Assembly (NCBI GenBank): GCA_028278325.1 | Contig: JANQEO010000417.1 | Span: forward strand, 1-38,858 | Direction of reading: 5' to 3' | Source: Candidatus Binatia bacterium | GTDB taxonomy: Bacteria; Desulfobacterota; Binatia; UBA1149; JAJCZL01 | Length of the DNA stretch: 38,858 bases | Part shown: one piece after another, positions 1 to 8,554 of the stretch | Layout of the letters: each line of letters opens with the position of its first letter | Numbering within the stretch: the first letter of the stretch is position 1 | The notes under the pieces: model-generated | Told to the model about the DNA's origin: nothing | The model's input: only the letters and a program-made list of their open reading frames with translations | Database searches by the model: none | Made by a program: the position numbers and the translations under genes

Positions 1-310
1 GCATTGCCGCGGTGAACGAGCGAATACCCTTTGGCGCGTGGCTCAGGTAGGTCTCGAGCAGCCTTTCGAATTTCTCCAGCGGTTTGTCGTAGAACACAAT
101 GTGGTCAATGTCGGTCATGCCGATTCCGGCTTCAGACAGGCAATACTCTATGGCGTTGCTCGGGAATCGCGGGTCGTGTTTTTTTCGCGAAAACCGCTCC
201 TCCTGTGCGGCCGCGACGACGGCGCCATCGCGCAGCAGCGCTGCGGCGCTGTCGTGGTAGAACGCTGAGATACCGAGGATCGTCGGGGAGGGGGCGTCAG
301 TCGATGCCAT
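1..310 (-). CDS. Carbamoyltransferase, NodU/CmcH family (N-terminal fragment)
   Basis: Partial gene: the first 103 codons are present and the rest runs off the left edge. Members transfer the carbamoyl group of carbamoyl phosphate to sugar hydroxyls (nodulation factors, antibiotics, exopolysaccharide sugars). The translation has the family's opening signature, GISAFYHDSAAAL near residues 13-25, followed by a QEERFSRKKHD segment near residues 37-47 and an alternating helix/strand pattern. The ATG at 308-310 is the only reasonable start, since the family motif begins about 12 residues later; no strong Shine-Dalgarno sequence is visible. It is the most distal recognisable gene of the minus-strand sugar genes here, and its place beside glycosyltransferases suggests carbamoylation of a surface glycan. 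Substrate is not determinable. Confidence 0.9.
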   Translation of the reverse strand, partial: MASTDAPSPTILGISAFYHDSAAALLRDGAVVAAAQEERFSRKKHDPRFPSNAIEYCLSEAGIGMTDIDHIVFYDKPLEKFERLLETYLSHAPKGIRSFTAAM

Positions 311-977
311 GTTATTATGTCGCCTGTGCCGTGCGCGGCCCTTGCTTGTTGGCTTCGTGGCGGTTCTCATAGGGGCCCAAAATGTACCACAGCCGGCCGT
401 TCGTTGTCGGGGTCACCGATGAAAATCGTCCAGACTTGTTCCGTCGCCCGGTTTGCTTGCGTAAGCAATACTTGGGGTAAGTCATTTGCTCTGCATATCG
501 GTTGACGCTCCCCAAGCTCGCTCCGGAGAACCTCGAGTTTTAGTTCAATCCGCGCACTGCCGCCGACAAGGGCCATAAGGTGCCCGGTTTCGCGGCCGCA
601 CAGGCGGCCTTGTGGAAGATGGCCATTCGTTGAATGGGCCCGCAGATCGGCAAGTAGACGGCGCAAAGCTGTCGATCTAACAGTATCCGGTCGAACGGGA
701 CCTCACCCGCTTATCGTTGAGTCCTATCGGAAACTAGTTCGGATTACCGAGTAGGCAAGCATCTGAAACATCGGACCCAATACGGCGACAAGGTCAGAAT
801 CAACAGCTGCTGCTGGACCGATGTCTCCAGCGCATTTTTGTTAATTCTCTTGTCCTCCTTGACAGTCGGATCGTTGCTTCCTAATCGTAGCCTTTCACTA
901 ACCGAGGTTAGTCGCGCAGGGCCATCCGTAGGCACGAAACTCAATGAACCTCTCACAGCGAATCAAACTCGGCTGCT
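311..977. other. Gap without a confident gene; possible decayed minus-strand ORF
   Basis: No gene is supported across these 667 bases. On the minus strand two short frames at 315-515 and 367-666 look protein-like in complementary parts. The upstream frame reads plausibly up to VWTIFIGDPDNE; the other frame then reads LWYILGPYENRHEAN to a stop just before the carbamoyltransferase start. This would fit one small protein broken by a frameshift around 390-420. No family is recognised and neither frame has a good ribosome binding site. The 667-977 part shows only short, frame-inconsistent ORFs. Confidence 0.3.
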
Positions 978-1697
978 CTACCAATCTGAGATCTCTTCCA
1001 ATGACGTTTCAGCAACGATTTTGCGAAGCTTGCCCGTCGGGTAAACCGCAATACCTTTATCTGCCCAGGTAAGAATCGGTACGTCGGAATGATGGTCGGA
1101 GTAAGCGATGACTCTTGATTCTACACCGTGACTCTCCAGATACCCTCGTAATCGAAGGATCTTCTCCTCTCCGTAACAATTGTTTCCATCTATATTCCCG
1201 GTGACCGTGTTTTCCGGCGACTGTTCCGACCTGGTGCAGATCACCGCGTCGAATCCCAGCTGATTGGCAATCTCCTCTACATAGACATCAAAGCTGGCAC
1301 TAACGAGTACCGTGTGATGGCCAGCCTGCTTATGCTCGGAAACGGCAGTAACACCGCCCTTACGAAGGCCGTGCCGGCACATAATGCCTGCAAATCGCTT
1401 CCCTAGATGTCTCACATAATCACAAGGCAATCCGCCGGCTATGGCAGACCAGAACCGTTGCTTCAACCAGTCATTGCGGTACTTGCCTCTCGCGTACTCG
1501 GAAGCAAACCAAATGAGTCGCGGCAGGCTCAGGACTCGAACGGGGTTCGACCAGCAGACGTACGCGAGGAAAGGCAGGTAAGAGTCAAACCGTGTCAGAG
1601 TACCGTCGAGGTCAAAGACGGCAACGGTCCGGGCAGGGGTACCCGGGGGACGCGCAGCAGCTTGTTTAGGCGAACGTGAAACGTCGATTCGCTTCAT
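978..1697 (-). CDS. HAD-IB family phosphatase
   Basis: A 239-residue haloacid dehalogenase superfamily phosphatase of the IB (SerB-like) subfamily. Motif I is FDLDGTLT with the nucleophile D29 and acid D31; motif II is VLVSAS; the motif III/IV region is YSDHHSDVPILTWAD near the C-terminus, as in HAD-IB hydrolases. The N-terminal 24 residues are a polar extension. The start lies 32 bases inside the end of the upstream GtrA gene, so the two are translationally linked. With a UbiA-type phosphoribosyl transferase two genes upstream, the inferred role is dephosphorylation of a polyprenyl-phosphate 5-phosphosugar or a related sugar phosphate. Phosphoserine phosphatase activity is unlikely given the context but cannot be excluded. 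Confidence 0.85.
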   Translation of the reverse strand: MKRIDVSRSPKQAAARPPGTPARTVAVFDLDGTLTRFDSYLPFLAYVCWSNPVRVLSLPRLIWFASEYARGKYRNDWLKQRFWSAIAGGLPCDYVRHLGKRFAGIMCRHGLRKGGVTAVSEHKQAGHHTVLVSASFDVYVEEIANQLGFDAVICTRSEQSPENTVTGNIDGNNCYGEEKILRLRGYLESHGVESRVIAYSDHHSDVPILTWADKGIAVYPTGKLRKIVAETSLEEISDW

Positions 1698-2046
1698 AAT
1701 TCAGTAGAAAGATCGCGCCCGTGGTCACGAGCTGGGCGATGATATACGGAGCACCTAGTGCGACATTCAGTATCCAAAACATACCAGCATTTATCATTAC
1801 AGTAATGGACGTAACCACAGCATACTTGGAAAAACGCGACGCGTGGCTGCCCGTGGCGGAAAAGGCCCAATAATACTGAAGGCAATAGTTGAACACTGAC
1901 GCAACTATGAAGCCGATCGTGGTCGCGAGCGTCGCGTTGAGATCGATGATTTCGACGAGTAACGCAAGAACTGAGATGTGCAGTCCGACCGCCAGAACCC
2001 CGCCAACAAAATATCGAAATATAGAAGCTCGGTTCGCCGAATACAT
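1666..2046 (-). CDS. GtrA family membrane protein
   Basis: About 126 residues with four predicted transmembrane helices, the fold of GtrA/DPMS_TMD proteins thought to move polyprenyl-phosphate-linked sugars across the inner membrane. Visible family features are RYFVGGVLAVGLHISVLALLV in helix 1 (FRYxxxGxxA-type start), the F-N-Y stretch of helix 2, and a C-terminal NYEANRRFTF signature (usually NFxxxRxFVF). I chose the ATG at 2044-2046, seven bases after the UbiA stop; a TTG at 2074-2076 would add ten polar residues and overlap UbiA. It sits between UbiA and the HAD phosphatase, as expected for a lipid-linked pentose pathway; the mycobacterial counterpart is the Rv3789-type protein. The transported sugar is inferred only. 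Confidence 0.85.
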   Translation of the reverse strand: MYSANRASIFRYFVGGVLAVGLHISVLALLVEIIDLNATLATTIGFIVASVFNYCLQYYWAFSATGSHASRFSKYAVVTSITVMINAGMFWILNVALGAPYIIAQLVTTGAIFLLNYEANRRFTFA

Positions 2047-2053
2047 TGGATTG

Positions 2054-3010
2054 TCAGAACTGCACTGGATCAACAAGGAAGTTCAGGCCGGGGATATCAA
2101 CGAAGAAAAGGGCGGCAACGGACAGTGCCAGGAAAACCGCGAATGCGACAAAACGTCTCTCCAGGTAGAGTTTCTCCGGTGTCTGAACGACGGATCCCTT
2201 GCGCAGCGAGATGGCCAGATACCACGAGAAGAGCAGGGCGAACAGGGGAAATGCGAGTAAGAACTCAACTCTATACTTGATCAAAAAGACGCCGAGAAAA
2301 AAGGCGGAACATAGCGCGTAGAAGAAGGCTGAGACCAATAGGCTGTCTTCGGAGTAGTACTTGAACGAGCGGCGATATGAGCCGGCCAATTCCGGATCGC
2401 CTATCATCCGAAACTCAGCAAACCGCTTAATCGCCATCAAGAATGCGCCGCCCATCCAATACGATAGCAGGATTGAAGATGGCGGCATCGCAGTTACCAC
2501 GAGGGCTGACCACCCAATAACCATCCGAAGTGGGTTGTTCACAGATTCGCTGAGCACGTCAAGATAGACTCTATCTTTAGAGCGTAGCGGGGGCACGTTG
2601 TAGATCAATCCCATTGCCAGAAGGGCGGCGATGCTCAAGAGGAGCACATGGTTGACAGTCCCCGCGATGATCAAGCTACTGCTCGCCAGGATCAGGTACT
2701 CCCCGTAAACCAGAAACGGATTGAGGTTGGAGGTTACAGCAGGACGGTCCTTTTTGACCGGGTGGTACTTGTCTGTTCCCGCGTCGAGCCACTCGTTCAC
2801 GACATAGTTTGCGGACGCTGCCAGGCAAAGCGCAACGAGGGCAATCAGTGTCGGCAGAATAATCTCGTTGATCGGGGGTTCGGCAAATATGAATGCCAGA
2901 ACAGTGCCCGGAAACATGAAAATGTTCTTGAACCAGTGATCAGGGCGTGCGAGACGAAGATAGCTGACGACTCCCGCTTTCTCGTTTTCGCCCATGGTTG
3001 CAGATGCCAT
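2054..3010 (-). CDS. UbiA family prenyltransferase, decaprenyl-phosphate phosphoribosyltransferase-like
   Basis: A 318-residue integral membrane prenyltransferase with about eight or nine hydrophobic helices. The Asp-rich active-site motif NEWLDAGTD (N72, D76, D80) is followed directly by KYHPVKKDRP; this D-x-x-HP-x-K-x-x-RP block is characteristic of enzymes that join phosphoribose from PRPP to a polyprenyl phosphate (Rv3806c type), rather than UbiA acting on aromatic rings. A second motif, DVLSESVNNPLRM, lies in the middle. The ATG at 3008-3010 is preferred over an upstream in-frame ATG because AAGGA lies about 8 bases before it. It heads a three-gene operon (UbiA, GtrA, HAD) and diverges from a membrane glycosyltransferase. 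Product inferred: polyprenyl-phospho-ribose-5-phosphate. Confidence 0.85.
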   Translation of the reverse strand: MASATMGENEKAGVVSYLRLARPDHWFKNIFMFPGTVLAFIFAEPPINEIILPTLIALVALCLAASANYVVNEWLDAGTDKYHPVKKDRPAVTSNLNPFLVYGEYLILASSSLIIAGTVNHVLLLSIAALLAMGLIYNVPPLRSKDRVYLDVLSESVNNPLRMVIGWSALVVTAMPPSSILLSYWMGGAFLMAIKRFAEFRMIGDPELAGSYRRSFKYYSEDSLLVSAFFYALCSAFFLGVFLIKYRVEFLLAFPLFALLFSWYLAISLRKGSVVQTPEKLYLERRFVAFAVFLALSVAALFFVDIPGLNFLVDPVQF

Positions 3011-3128
3011 AGTAAAATCCTTCGCTGGTACATGTAGTCGATACCGCAAAGTGCGCTAGTACCTACTCGCATCGGACCTCAATAATATAGTGTATACCCG
3101 TTCAATCACTACTTGCGAATAATCGCTT
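3011..3128. promoter_or_regulatory. Divergent promoter region, UbiA operon / glycosyltransferase
   Basis: A 118-base AT-richer gap between divergent starts. On the minus strand TTCGCA and TATACA are separated by 17 bases, a plausible sigma-70 promoter for the UbiA operon. On the plus strand AATATAGT could be a -10 for the glycosyltransferase. No sigma-54 -24/-12 pair with correct spacing was found. Confidence 0.35.
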
Positions 3129-4409
3129 ATGGCAAATGGCAGAATCGTAGGGCAGGGGAATGCCCTGGGGTATCGATGGCTGGCACCAGTCTGTTTCGGT
3201 TTGATGTTCGCAGTTTACGTGGCTGGGTTCTTCGCGGTCGTCGAAACAGAGCTGTCCGGCGACGGTCCGCGCTACGTGGAGCAGGCGATCAACCTGACTA
3301 ATGGATATTTTGTTTCGCCCGACCGGCTCTGGATTGCCAACGGGCCGGGGTATCCACTTCTGCTCTCGATATTCGTTGCCGCTGAAGCAGACTGGTTTTG
3401 GGCCAGGTTACTCAACCCGGTCTTCATCGTGTCGGCATTTCTGTTTTTGTATCTGACACTATGTCTATACCTTCCAAGGCGCCATGCTCTCTTCGGTGTG
3501 CTGGGTGTGGCGTGCTACTACCCATTCCTGCTCGACTTGGGCAGGTTAATGACCGAATCGTTGTCGCACATGTTGATCGCCTTATGGGCGTATCTGATCT
3601 GCCTTTTGTGGAAGCACCGCAAACCATCTCTCGCGATCGCAACCGGAGTGGTATTCGGGTATCTGTGCCTTACCAAAGTCGTTTTCGGGTACCTGTTGGT
3701 AATAGCGCTGTTGTCTATTGGAACCTGGGCAGCAGTTTCACGAAGCCGCCAGCTAGTAATGCTCGCATCGAGCTTCGTTATTGCAATGTTGGTTTGTATA
3801 CCTTATCTGGCGTATACGAATTCGGTGACGGGCAAGGTTTTTCACTGGGCGGATATCGGGGCCTACAATCTTTACTGGATGTCGAGCCCGTATCCAGGCG
3901 ATAGCGGCGGATGGCATACGTACAGTTCGGTCGCAAAACTCGACGAATTGGCTCCGCACCGGCCTTTTCTTGATCGACTGCAACGTACACCCTACCAAGA
4001 TCGTTCGCAGCTTCTAACTGAGAAGGCTGTTGAGCATATCAAGGCCAATCCGGTGAAGTACTTCAAGAACTGGCTTGCCAATGTCGGTCGGACGGTATTC
4101 AACTATCCGATTGATTATGCGACCCAAACTCTGAGAACCTATTTCTATATCGTTGCAAACTCAGTCATTCTTTACTTTCTGATCAGGTCCGTCGGTCTGG
4201 TTTGGCAGCATCGTCCAAAGCTGCCGCCCGAGCTGTTATTGCTCATGGCGTCTGCGCTCATTGTGTATGGAGGCACAACACTCGTATTTGCCAATCCCAG
4301 GATTGTGAGACCACTCCTATTCCTCGTGTTCCCACTGATGATCGTGATCTTGATGCGTATGTCACGAAGCCAGTTACAAAAAGCCGACGTAAGCCTCCCT
4401 GAGGGGTAG
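3129..4409 (+). CDS. Multi-spanning membrane glycosyltransferase, GT-C / GT39-like
   Basis: A 426-residue membrane protein with around ten hydrophobic helices and the layout of GT-C glycosyltransferases (ArnT/GT39-like), which use polyprenyl-phosphate sugars as donors on the periplasmic side. After helix 1 the first periplasmic loop carries an acidic pair region, ETELSGDGPRYVEQA (about residues 40-54), followed by a GYFVSPD...NGPGYPLLL stretch, the usual place of the catalytic Asp/Glu and the product-site loop. A periplasmic domain follows at about 240-320 (rich in W and Y), then three or four helices. No specific subfamily is recognised. It diverges from the UbiA/GtrA/HAD operon, making it a natural candidate to use that operon's lipid-linked sugar (inference). 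Ribosome binding site weak. Confidence 0.7.
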   Translation: MANGRIVGQGNALGYRWLAPVCFGLMFAVYVAGFFAVVETELSGDGPRYVEQAINLTNGYFVSPDRLWIANGPGYPLLLSIFVAAEADWFWARLLNPVFIVSAFLFLYLTLCLYLPRRHALFGVLGVACYYPFLLDLGRLMTESLSHMLIALWAYLICLLWKHRKPSLAIATGVVFGYLCLTKVVFGYLLVIALLSIGTWAAVSRSRQLVMLASSFVIAMLVCIPYLAYTNSVTGKVFHWADIGAYNLYWMSSPYPGDSGGWHTYSSVAKLDELAPHRPFLDRLQRTPYQDRSQLLTEKAVEHIKANPVKYFKNWLANVGRTVFNYPIDYATQTLRTYFYIVANSVILYFLIRSVGLVWQHRPKLPPELLLLMASALIVYGGTTLVFANPRIVRPLLFLVFPLMIVILMRMSRSQLQKADVSLPEG

Positions 4410-4913
4410 ATCACCAAAGTCGATCCTTGCGTGATCGCGCGAAAGCCGCCGAACGAGCTCTCGTTCGAATTGAAGTGCACGAAGTTTGAACTGACGGGAT
4501 CGTGAGCACGCTCGAGGTCGGTGGCACGAGTTCCGCCAAGGAGGCCAAACAGCAGTCTCGATCAGGTGACTCGACTGATGCGCTATGCCGATACTGGGGT
4601 ATCCGACGGTGTCGACGCCTGCATCTCAAGCGTCCGTAGAAACGCCCGGTCGATGTGTAGACCGGTCTTGATAGAAACCTCAGAGTCCAAGCGCCGAACA
4701 CGAAGCACGCTACCGACATCGCCTGACCGAGGGGCGCTCAATCTGTGACCGATTTCACGCAGCACCCAACGTACTACTCGGAAGGTACTCGTGGAGGCGT
4801 TGACCTGAGGGAGGTCGGGCCTGTAGCGTCCCTTTCTGCTAGCGAAACCCGCTCAGAGGCTATGGAGGTCTCCTACCTTTCGGCTGCAACGCGTGTGTAG
4901 CCCTGCTGATCTT
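4410..4913. other. Gap of about 500 bases, no confident gene; possible gene remnants
   Basis: No intact gene. Several short frames look protein-like but are not connected. On the minus strand a frame at 4583-4765 contains KTGLHIDRAFLRTLEMQA, and another frame near 4412-4475 reads LQFERELVRRLSRDHARID. On the plus strand a GTG-initiated frame at 4745-4900 could encode 51 residues (VTDFTQHPTYYSEG...), ending just before the flippase. None matches a family I know. The pattern suggests an eroded gene between the two sugar genes, but could be chance. Confidence 0.3.
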
Positions 4914-6149
4914 ATGGTTAATGGAAACTACAGAAGCGGCGCAACAATTGCAGGTCTCATAGCCAAGGTTGGCCGTCACCCCTCGTTAAGAACAACACTT
5001 TTTCTCGCTGGTGGCGGGATCTCCCTAATGGTCACGAACACAATTTATGCGAAGCTGCTCGACGCCGAAAGCTTCGGCCGCCTGATGCTCGTACAGGCGC
5101 TCGCCTTCCTATTGATGGGCGTGTTGCCGATGGGCTTCGATAGCTTGATTGCCAGACGGGAAATCGCCGCGCCACTACCGATTATTCGCCAGGTTCTGGC
5201 TATCGGTTTCGGCGTATCCGCAATCTGCCTGTATCTGACGTATCTGTATCTCGAGAATCTTGGCGCCGAGCTGTTCCTGCTGTTGCTGGTTGCCGGTGTT
5301 ACAGGTGCGGCCGTACGGTTTTTTGCGGCAATCGAGCAGGGCAGTCTCCGATTCCTGCGGTCCCAGACGATCGCGCAAATGCCGAATCTCATTTACCTTG
5401 CTAGCGGTGCCTATTTCGCCATTTTTGGAATCAGTTCGTGGATCGAAGCCGGCATTGCGTTTGCTTTCAGTCACTTTGTCGCAGCTCTGTACGGATTGAG
5501 ACTGACACCGACCGCCGAACCGAAGTTACATCACGATCGGATAGCTGATCTCTGGCAACGCGCCCTGGCGCTGATCGGCATATTTGCTTCGCTGCTATTG
5601 CTCAATCACATAGCGCTGTTCGTCGCAGCCGGTACTTTGGGGTTGAGGGATGTAGGAATCCTGGGCTTGGCAACAACGCTGATCGCGTCGCCTTTCAGAC
5701 TCTTGTCGCATGGCGTTGGCTTCACACTGCTTCCGAGACTCACCGCCTGCGGAACACGAGCACGCCGAAAGCGCCTGATCTTCCAGGAGCTTGCAATCGG
5801 GATAGGTTTGGCATCCTTCGGCGCTGTTTCACTGTTTCTGATCGTGCCGCCGTTCGTGGACGCGATCTTTGGGGGCGACTATCGCATACCGATGTCACTG
5901 ATTGCGGCATTGCTATTTCTCGGATTTGTTCGCTTGATCGCGGGGGTCGCTACCGCGGCAGTAAACGCACTCGCGAATACGCGGGGATTACACCTGTTCA
6001 ATATTACCGGCTGGGCCTCGGCAGCTCTCGCAGGGCTTCTTGCGTTCAAGCTCAGTGAATTCGGCGCCGATGGCATAGTCTACGGTGTTGCAATCGGCTG
6101 GGCGATCCGTGTCGTATTCGCGGGGTTCTTTATCCGGCAATCATTGTGA
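4914..6149 (+). CDS. Oligosaccharide flippase family protein (Wzx/MATE-like)
   Basis: A 411-residue polytopic membrane protein with about twelve hydrophobic segments and a short basic N-terminus, typical of polysaccharide flippases that move undecaprenyl-pyrophosphate-linked repeat units across the inner membrane. The opening (SLRTTLFLAGGGISLMVTN followed by YAKLLDAESFGRLMLVQAL) matches the family's helix 1 and the conserved LxxxxFG turn. The start at 4914 is preferred; an in-frame ATG at 4893 would add seven residues, and neither has a good Shine-Dalgarno sequence. It ends 19 bases from the convergent end of the FrhB-like gene. Its presence indicates that the locus builds a lipid-linked repeat-unit polysaccharide. 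No Wzy polymerase is recognised in the window. Confidence 0.85.
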   Translation: MVNGNYRSGATIAGLIAKVGRHPSLRTTLFLAGGGISLMVTNTIYAKLLDAESFGRLMLVQALAFLLMGVLPMGFDSLIARREIAAPLPIIRQVLAIGFGVSAICLYLTYLYLENLGAELFLLLLVAGVTGAAVRFFAAIEQGSLRFLRSQTIAQMPNLIYLASGAYFAIFGISSWIEAGIAFAFSHFVAALYGLRLTPTAEPKLHHDRIADLWQRALALIGIFASLLLLNHIALFVAAGTLGLRDVGILGLATTLIASPFRLLSHGVGFTLLPRLTACGTRARRKRLIFQELAIGIGLASFGAVSLFLIVPPFVDAIFGGDYRIPMSLIAALLFLGFVRLIAGVATAAVNALANTRGLHLFNITGWASAALAGLLAFKLSEFGADGIVYGVAIGWAIRVVFAGFFIRQSL

Positions 6150-6168
6150 ATCCCGTCAGGCAGGCGGG

Positions 6169-7500
6169 CTACCGTCCTCTATACTTCCTCTTCTTGACAA
6201 ACTGTCGGAATCTTATCAACGGGATCGCCAGTTTCGAGGTGACCAGCCTGAGAATCGTTACTCGAACACGGCGAATCTTCGCGAGGTCGAGCATACCCGT
6301 AACCAGACGCTCGACGACCTTTTCGCGAGTTGTGACCTCTGGAATCGGCACGTCGTATTCGGGAGCAGGTCGCTTGGCTGCCTTGTAGCGTTCGACCCGT
6401 ATAGGCGCCACTATCCCCTTGCGTTTAGTATGAAGCTTGTGCGTCTGGTAATTCGGATCAGTCGTAACGTCTTTTATCGCCAGAGTGCCGCGTTCCGCGG
6501 CGCGTTTGACTATATCGTGCCCTTTGTCTGTCCTAACCAGAAGCCGCGAGTGTCTGGGGTACGCATAGTTACCTGCCTTATCCCGAGTCCACGCATCACC
6601 TACGGAAACATCGGAATAGTAGGCTGATCCATCAATGCATGTCTGACATCGTTTCGGCATGTAAAGGGCCGTGAAATAGTTGTATGCGCCGTCTTTGTAG
6701 TTCGAGTAGTGAAGATCGCGAACCTCGCCGGACTTCAATATCGCCCGCATCTTGCCCGGCCAGTCTCCTCCACGGAATTGAAAGTCACGTAGTTCAGATG
6801 GACTGATACCCTTGGATTCGACCAGATCGGTAACCAGCGATGGCTCCAGGGCGCCGCCGCAAAAAAGACCGACGACCGCGTAAATCTTGGGAGCGAGAAC
6901 CTCATCGACCCGTTCCAGATTTCTGTAACCGTGAATCTGGCATGGCAAAGCCGCGTATCCGAAAGGACCATCCAATTCCCGGATCTCGGCCAAAACCGCA
7001 TTAAGGGGTATGATCGTGTACTTCGACCCTTGGCTCGCCAGTAGCTCCTCATACGTTCGGGCAATGAAGTATTCGCCCTCCCACGGTCTGCTTGGATTCA
7101 TCCGGGCGCCCAGGCATCCCTCTACGTCACCGTGCTTGAGTTGATCCCATAGCAGCGCGGTCACCACTCCCCCGCCAGCGCCGCCCTGACGGATCCTCTC
7201 GTCTCTTGCATACGCGACGTATCGGGCAATGACGTTGCCATCGAAGTCCTGCGGTGCTTTGCGTTCCCCATACGTGTGGTGTGCCAGTGCCGTGAAATCC
7301 ACCACGTCGCCCGGACAAGCCGTTTTGCAAAGTCCACAATCAATGCACTTGACGGCGTCCAGTTCGGGATAACGATCTTCCCCAACCGAGATCGCATTCG
7401 TTGGGCAGGCGCCGGTGCAAGTGCCGCACCGAGTGCACAGCTCATGATTCGACAGCCCAATACTGAGACGACTCAGATCGGCATCTGATTTGCAGGACAT
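6169..7500 (-). CDS. FrhB-like iron-sulfur protein (coenzyme F420 hydrogenase/dehydrogenase beta subunit family)
   Basis: A 443-residue protein with two N-terminal 4Fe-4S motifs, CTRCGTCTGACP (about residues 22-33) and CIDCGLCKTACP (about 51-62). These are followed by the FrhB N-terminal domain (GGAGGGVVTALL) and C-terminal domain (LPCQIHGYRNLE, VGLFCGGALEPS, CQTCIDG...DVSVGDAW). The family reduces or oxidises substrates through flavin and Fe-S centres; in bacterial polysaccharide loci it is often next to pyruvyl transferases and there is no sign that F420 itself is used. It is the last gene of a six-gene minus-strand operon, 52 bases after the SDR gene. A role in a redox step on a sugar or its pyruvyl/glycerol substituent is inferred, not shown. 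The C-terminal 60 residues are basic and possibly membrane-associated. Confidence 0.85.
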   Translation of the reverse strand: MSCKSDADLSRLSIGLSNHELCTRCGTCTGACPTNAISVGEDRYPELDAVKCIDCGLCKTACPGDVVDFTALAHHTYGERKAPQDFDGNVIARYVAYARDERIRQGGAGGGVVTALLWDQLKHGDVEGCLGARMNPSRPWEGEYFIARTYEELLASQGSKYTIIPLNAVLAEIRELDGPFGYAALPCQIHGYRNLERVDEVLAPKIYAVVGLFCGGALEPSLVTDLVESKGISPSELRDFQFRGGDWPGKMRAILKSGEVRDLHYSNYKDGAYNYFTALYMPKRCQTCIDGSAYYSDVSVGDAWTRDKAGNYAYPRHSRLLVRTDKGHDIVKRAAERGTLAIKDVTTDPNYQTHKLHTKRKGIVAPIRVERYKAAKRPAPEYDVPIPEVTTREKVVERLVTGMLDLAKIRRVRVTILRLVTSKLAIPLIRFRQFVKKRKYRGR

Positions 7501-7552
7501 AGGCGTTCACCACGACCCATGTGTTGCCGATTAAGGTGCTTTTTCTTTTACT

Positions 7553-8554
7553 CTACAACCAACCGAGCTCCCGATACGAGTCCACGATGAGCCTGACTTC
7601 ATCATCGAGAGACTGACTCGGTTGGTATCCAAGCTCGCGATGAGCCTTCGACCAGTCGAAAGCCCTGGTCTTGGTGAAAAAATCGACGCGACGCCGATAG
7701 ATCGGCGGCTCAACGCCAAACGGTCGGCACATCCGTTCTACGACGTCTCCAAGCAATTGCAGTGGCCAAGCGGGCACCTTGACGCCCAGAGGCTTCGCAC
7801 CGACGTGTTTCGCAATGATGCGAAACAGATCCTCAATGATCACGGGTGACTCACCAGCAATTATATACGCTTGCCCGCTGCTTTGCTCCGCTTTTCCCGC
7901 GAGCATTAAGCCCTTGGCGACATCATCGGCCAGAACCCAGTGGAGTAGTATCTTGCCGGTCCCGATAACTGGTAGCCGCCGTCGAGCGATTCCGCGGAAC
8001 AGTTTCAGCGTGCGCTGATCTCCGGGTCCCCAGATCATTGCCGGGCGAATCACGCAACCGTCCAGCCTGCCTTCGCGAAACCATTCGAGTGCAAGCTTTT
8101 CGCCGGCACACTTGGTCTCTTGATAGATATCGCCCGGCCTATACTCTTCGTCTTCGTTGGCGGGCGGCGAGGGTATGTGGCTATGAACTCCGACAGTACT
8201 ACAATGAACAATGCGCCTGACGCCGTGGTGTTTCGCGCCCTCCAGCACATTGCTCGTTCCGCCTACGTTGACGTCCCAAAAGACCGAATCCGAGACGCCT
8301 TGCTGCCGGAAAAGCGCTGCCAGATGATACACGGTATCGGCACCTTCCAGAGCTTTGCGAATTGCTTGGGGAGAGGTTACGTCAGCCTCGATCTTCTCCG
8401 CATCTACGCCTTCCAGGGCACCCAGTTTGCTGTCGTCGCGATAGACAGCACGGACGCGTTGCCCGTCTGCGACGAGCTTTCTGCACAGTACCGCTCCAAG
8501 AAAGCCGGTCGCACCGGTAACCGCCACCACGGGCAGCTTTGGCTGCGAGCTCAT
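7553..8554 (-). CDS. NAD(P)-dependent epimerase/dehydratase, extended SDR family
   Basis: A 333-residue short-chain dehydrogenase of the extended class. Visible features are the nucleotide-binding TGATGFLG (about 13-20), the acidic ADVT turn, HLAALF, the catalytic S/T region HCSTVGVHSH, the active-site YQETK (Y-x-x-x-K), and RPAMIWGPGD (the substrate-binding RPxxxYGPGD variant). The sequence is closer to 3-beta-HSD/HpnA-like and NDP-sugar epimerase-like members than to GalE or GmhD, so the exact substrate is uncertain. Its ATG overlaps the stop of the pyruvyl transferase gene by four bases, indicating translational coupling. It probably makes or modifies an NDP-sugar or other precursor for the polysaccharide of this locus. 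Confidence 0.85.
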   Translation of the reverse strand: MSSQPKLPVVAVTGATGFLGAVLCRKLVADGQRVRAVYRDDSKLGALEGVDAEKIEADVTSPQAIRKALEGADTVYHLAALFRQQGVSDSVFWDVNVGGTSNVLEGAKHHGVRRIVHCSTVGVHSHIPSPPANEDEEYRPGDIYQETKCAGEKLALEWFREGRLDGCVIRPAMIWGPGDQRTLKLFRGIARRRLPVIGTGKILLHWVLADDVAKGLMLAGKAEQSSGQAYIIAGESPVIIEDLFRIIAKHVGAKPLGVKVPAWPLQLLGDVVERMCRPFGVEPPIYRRRVDFFTKTRAFDWSKAHRELGYQPSQSLDDEVRLIVDSYRELGWL

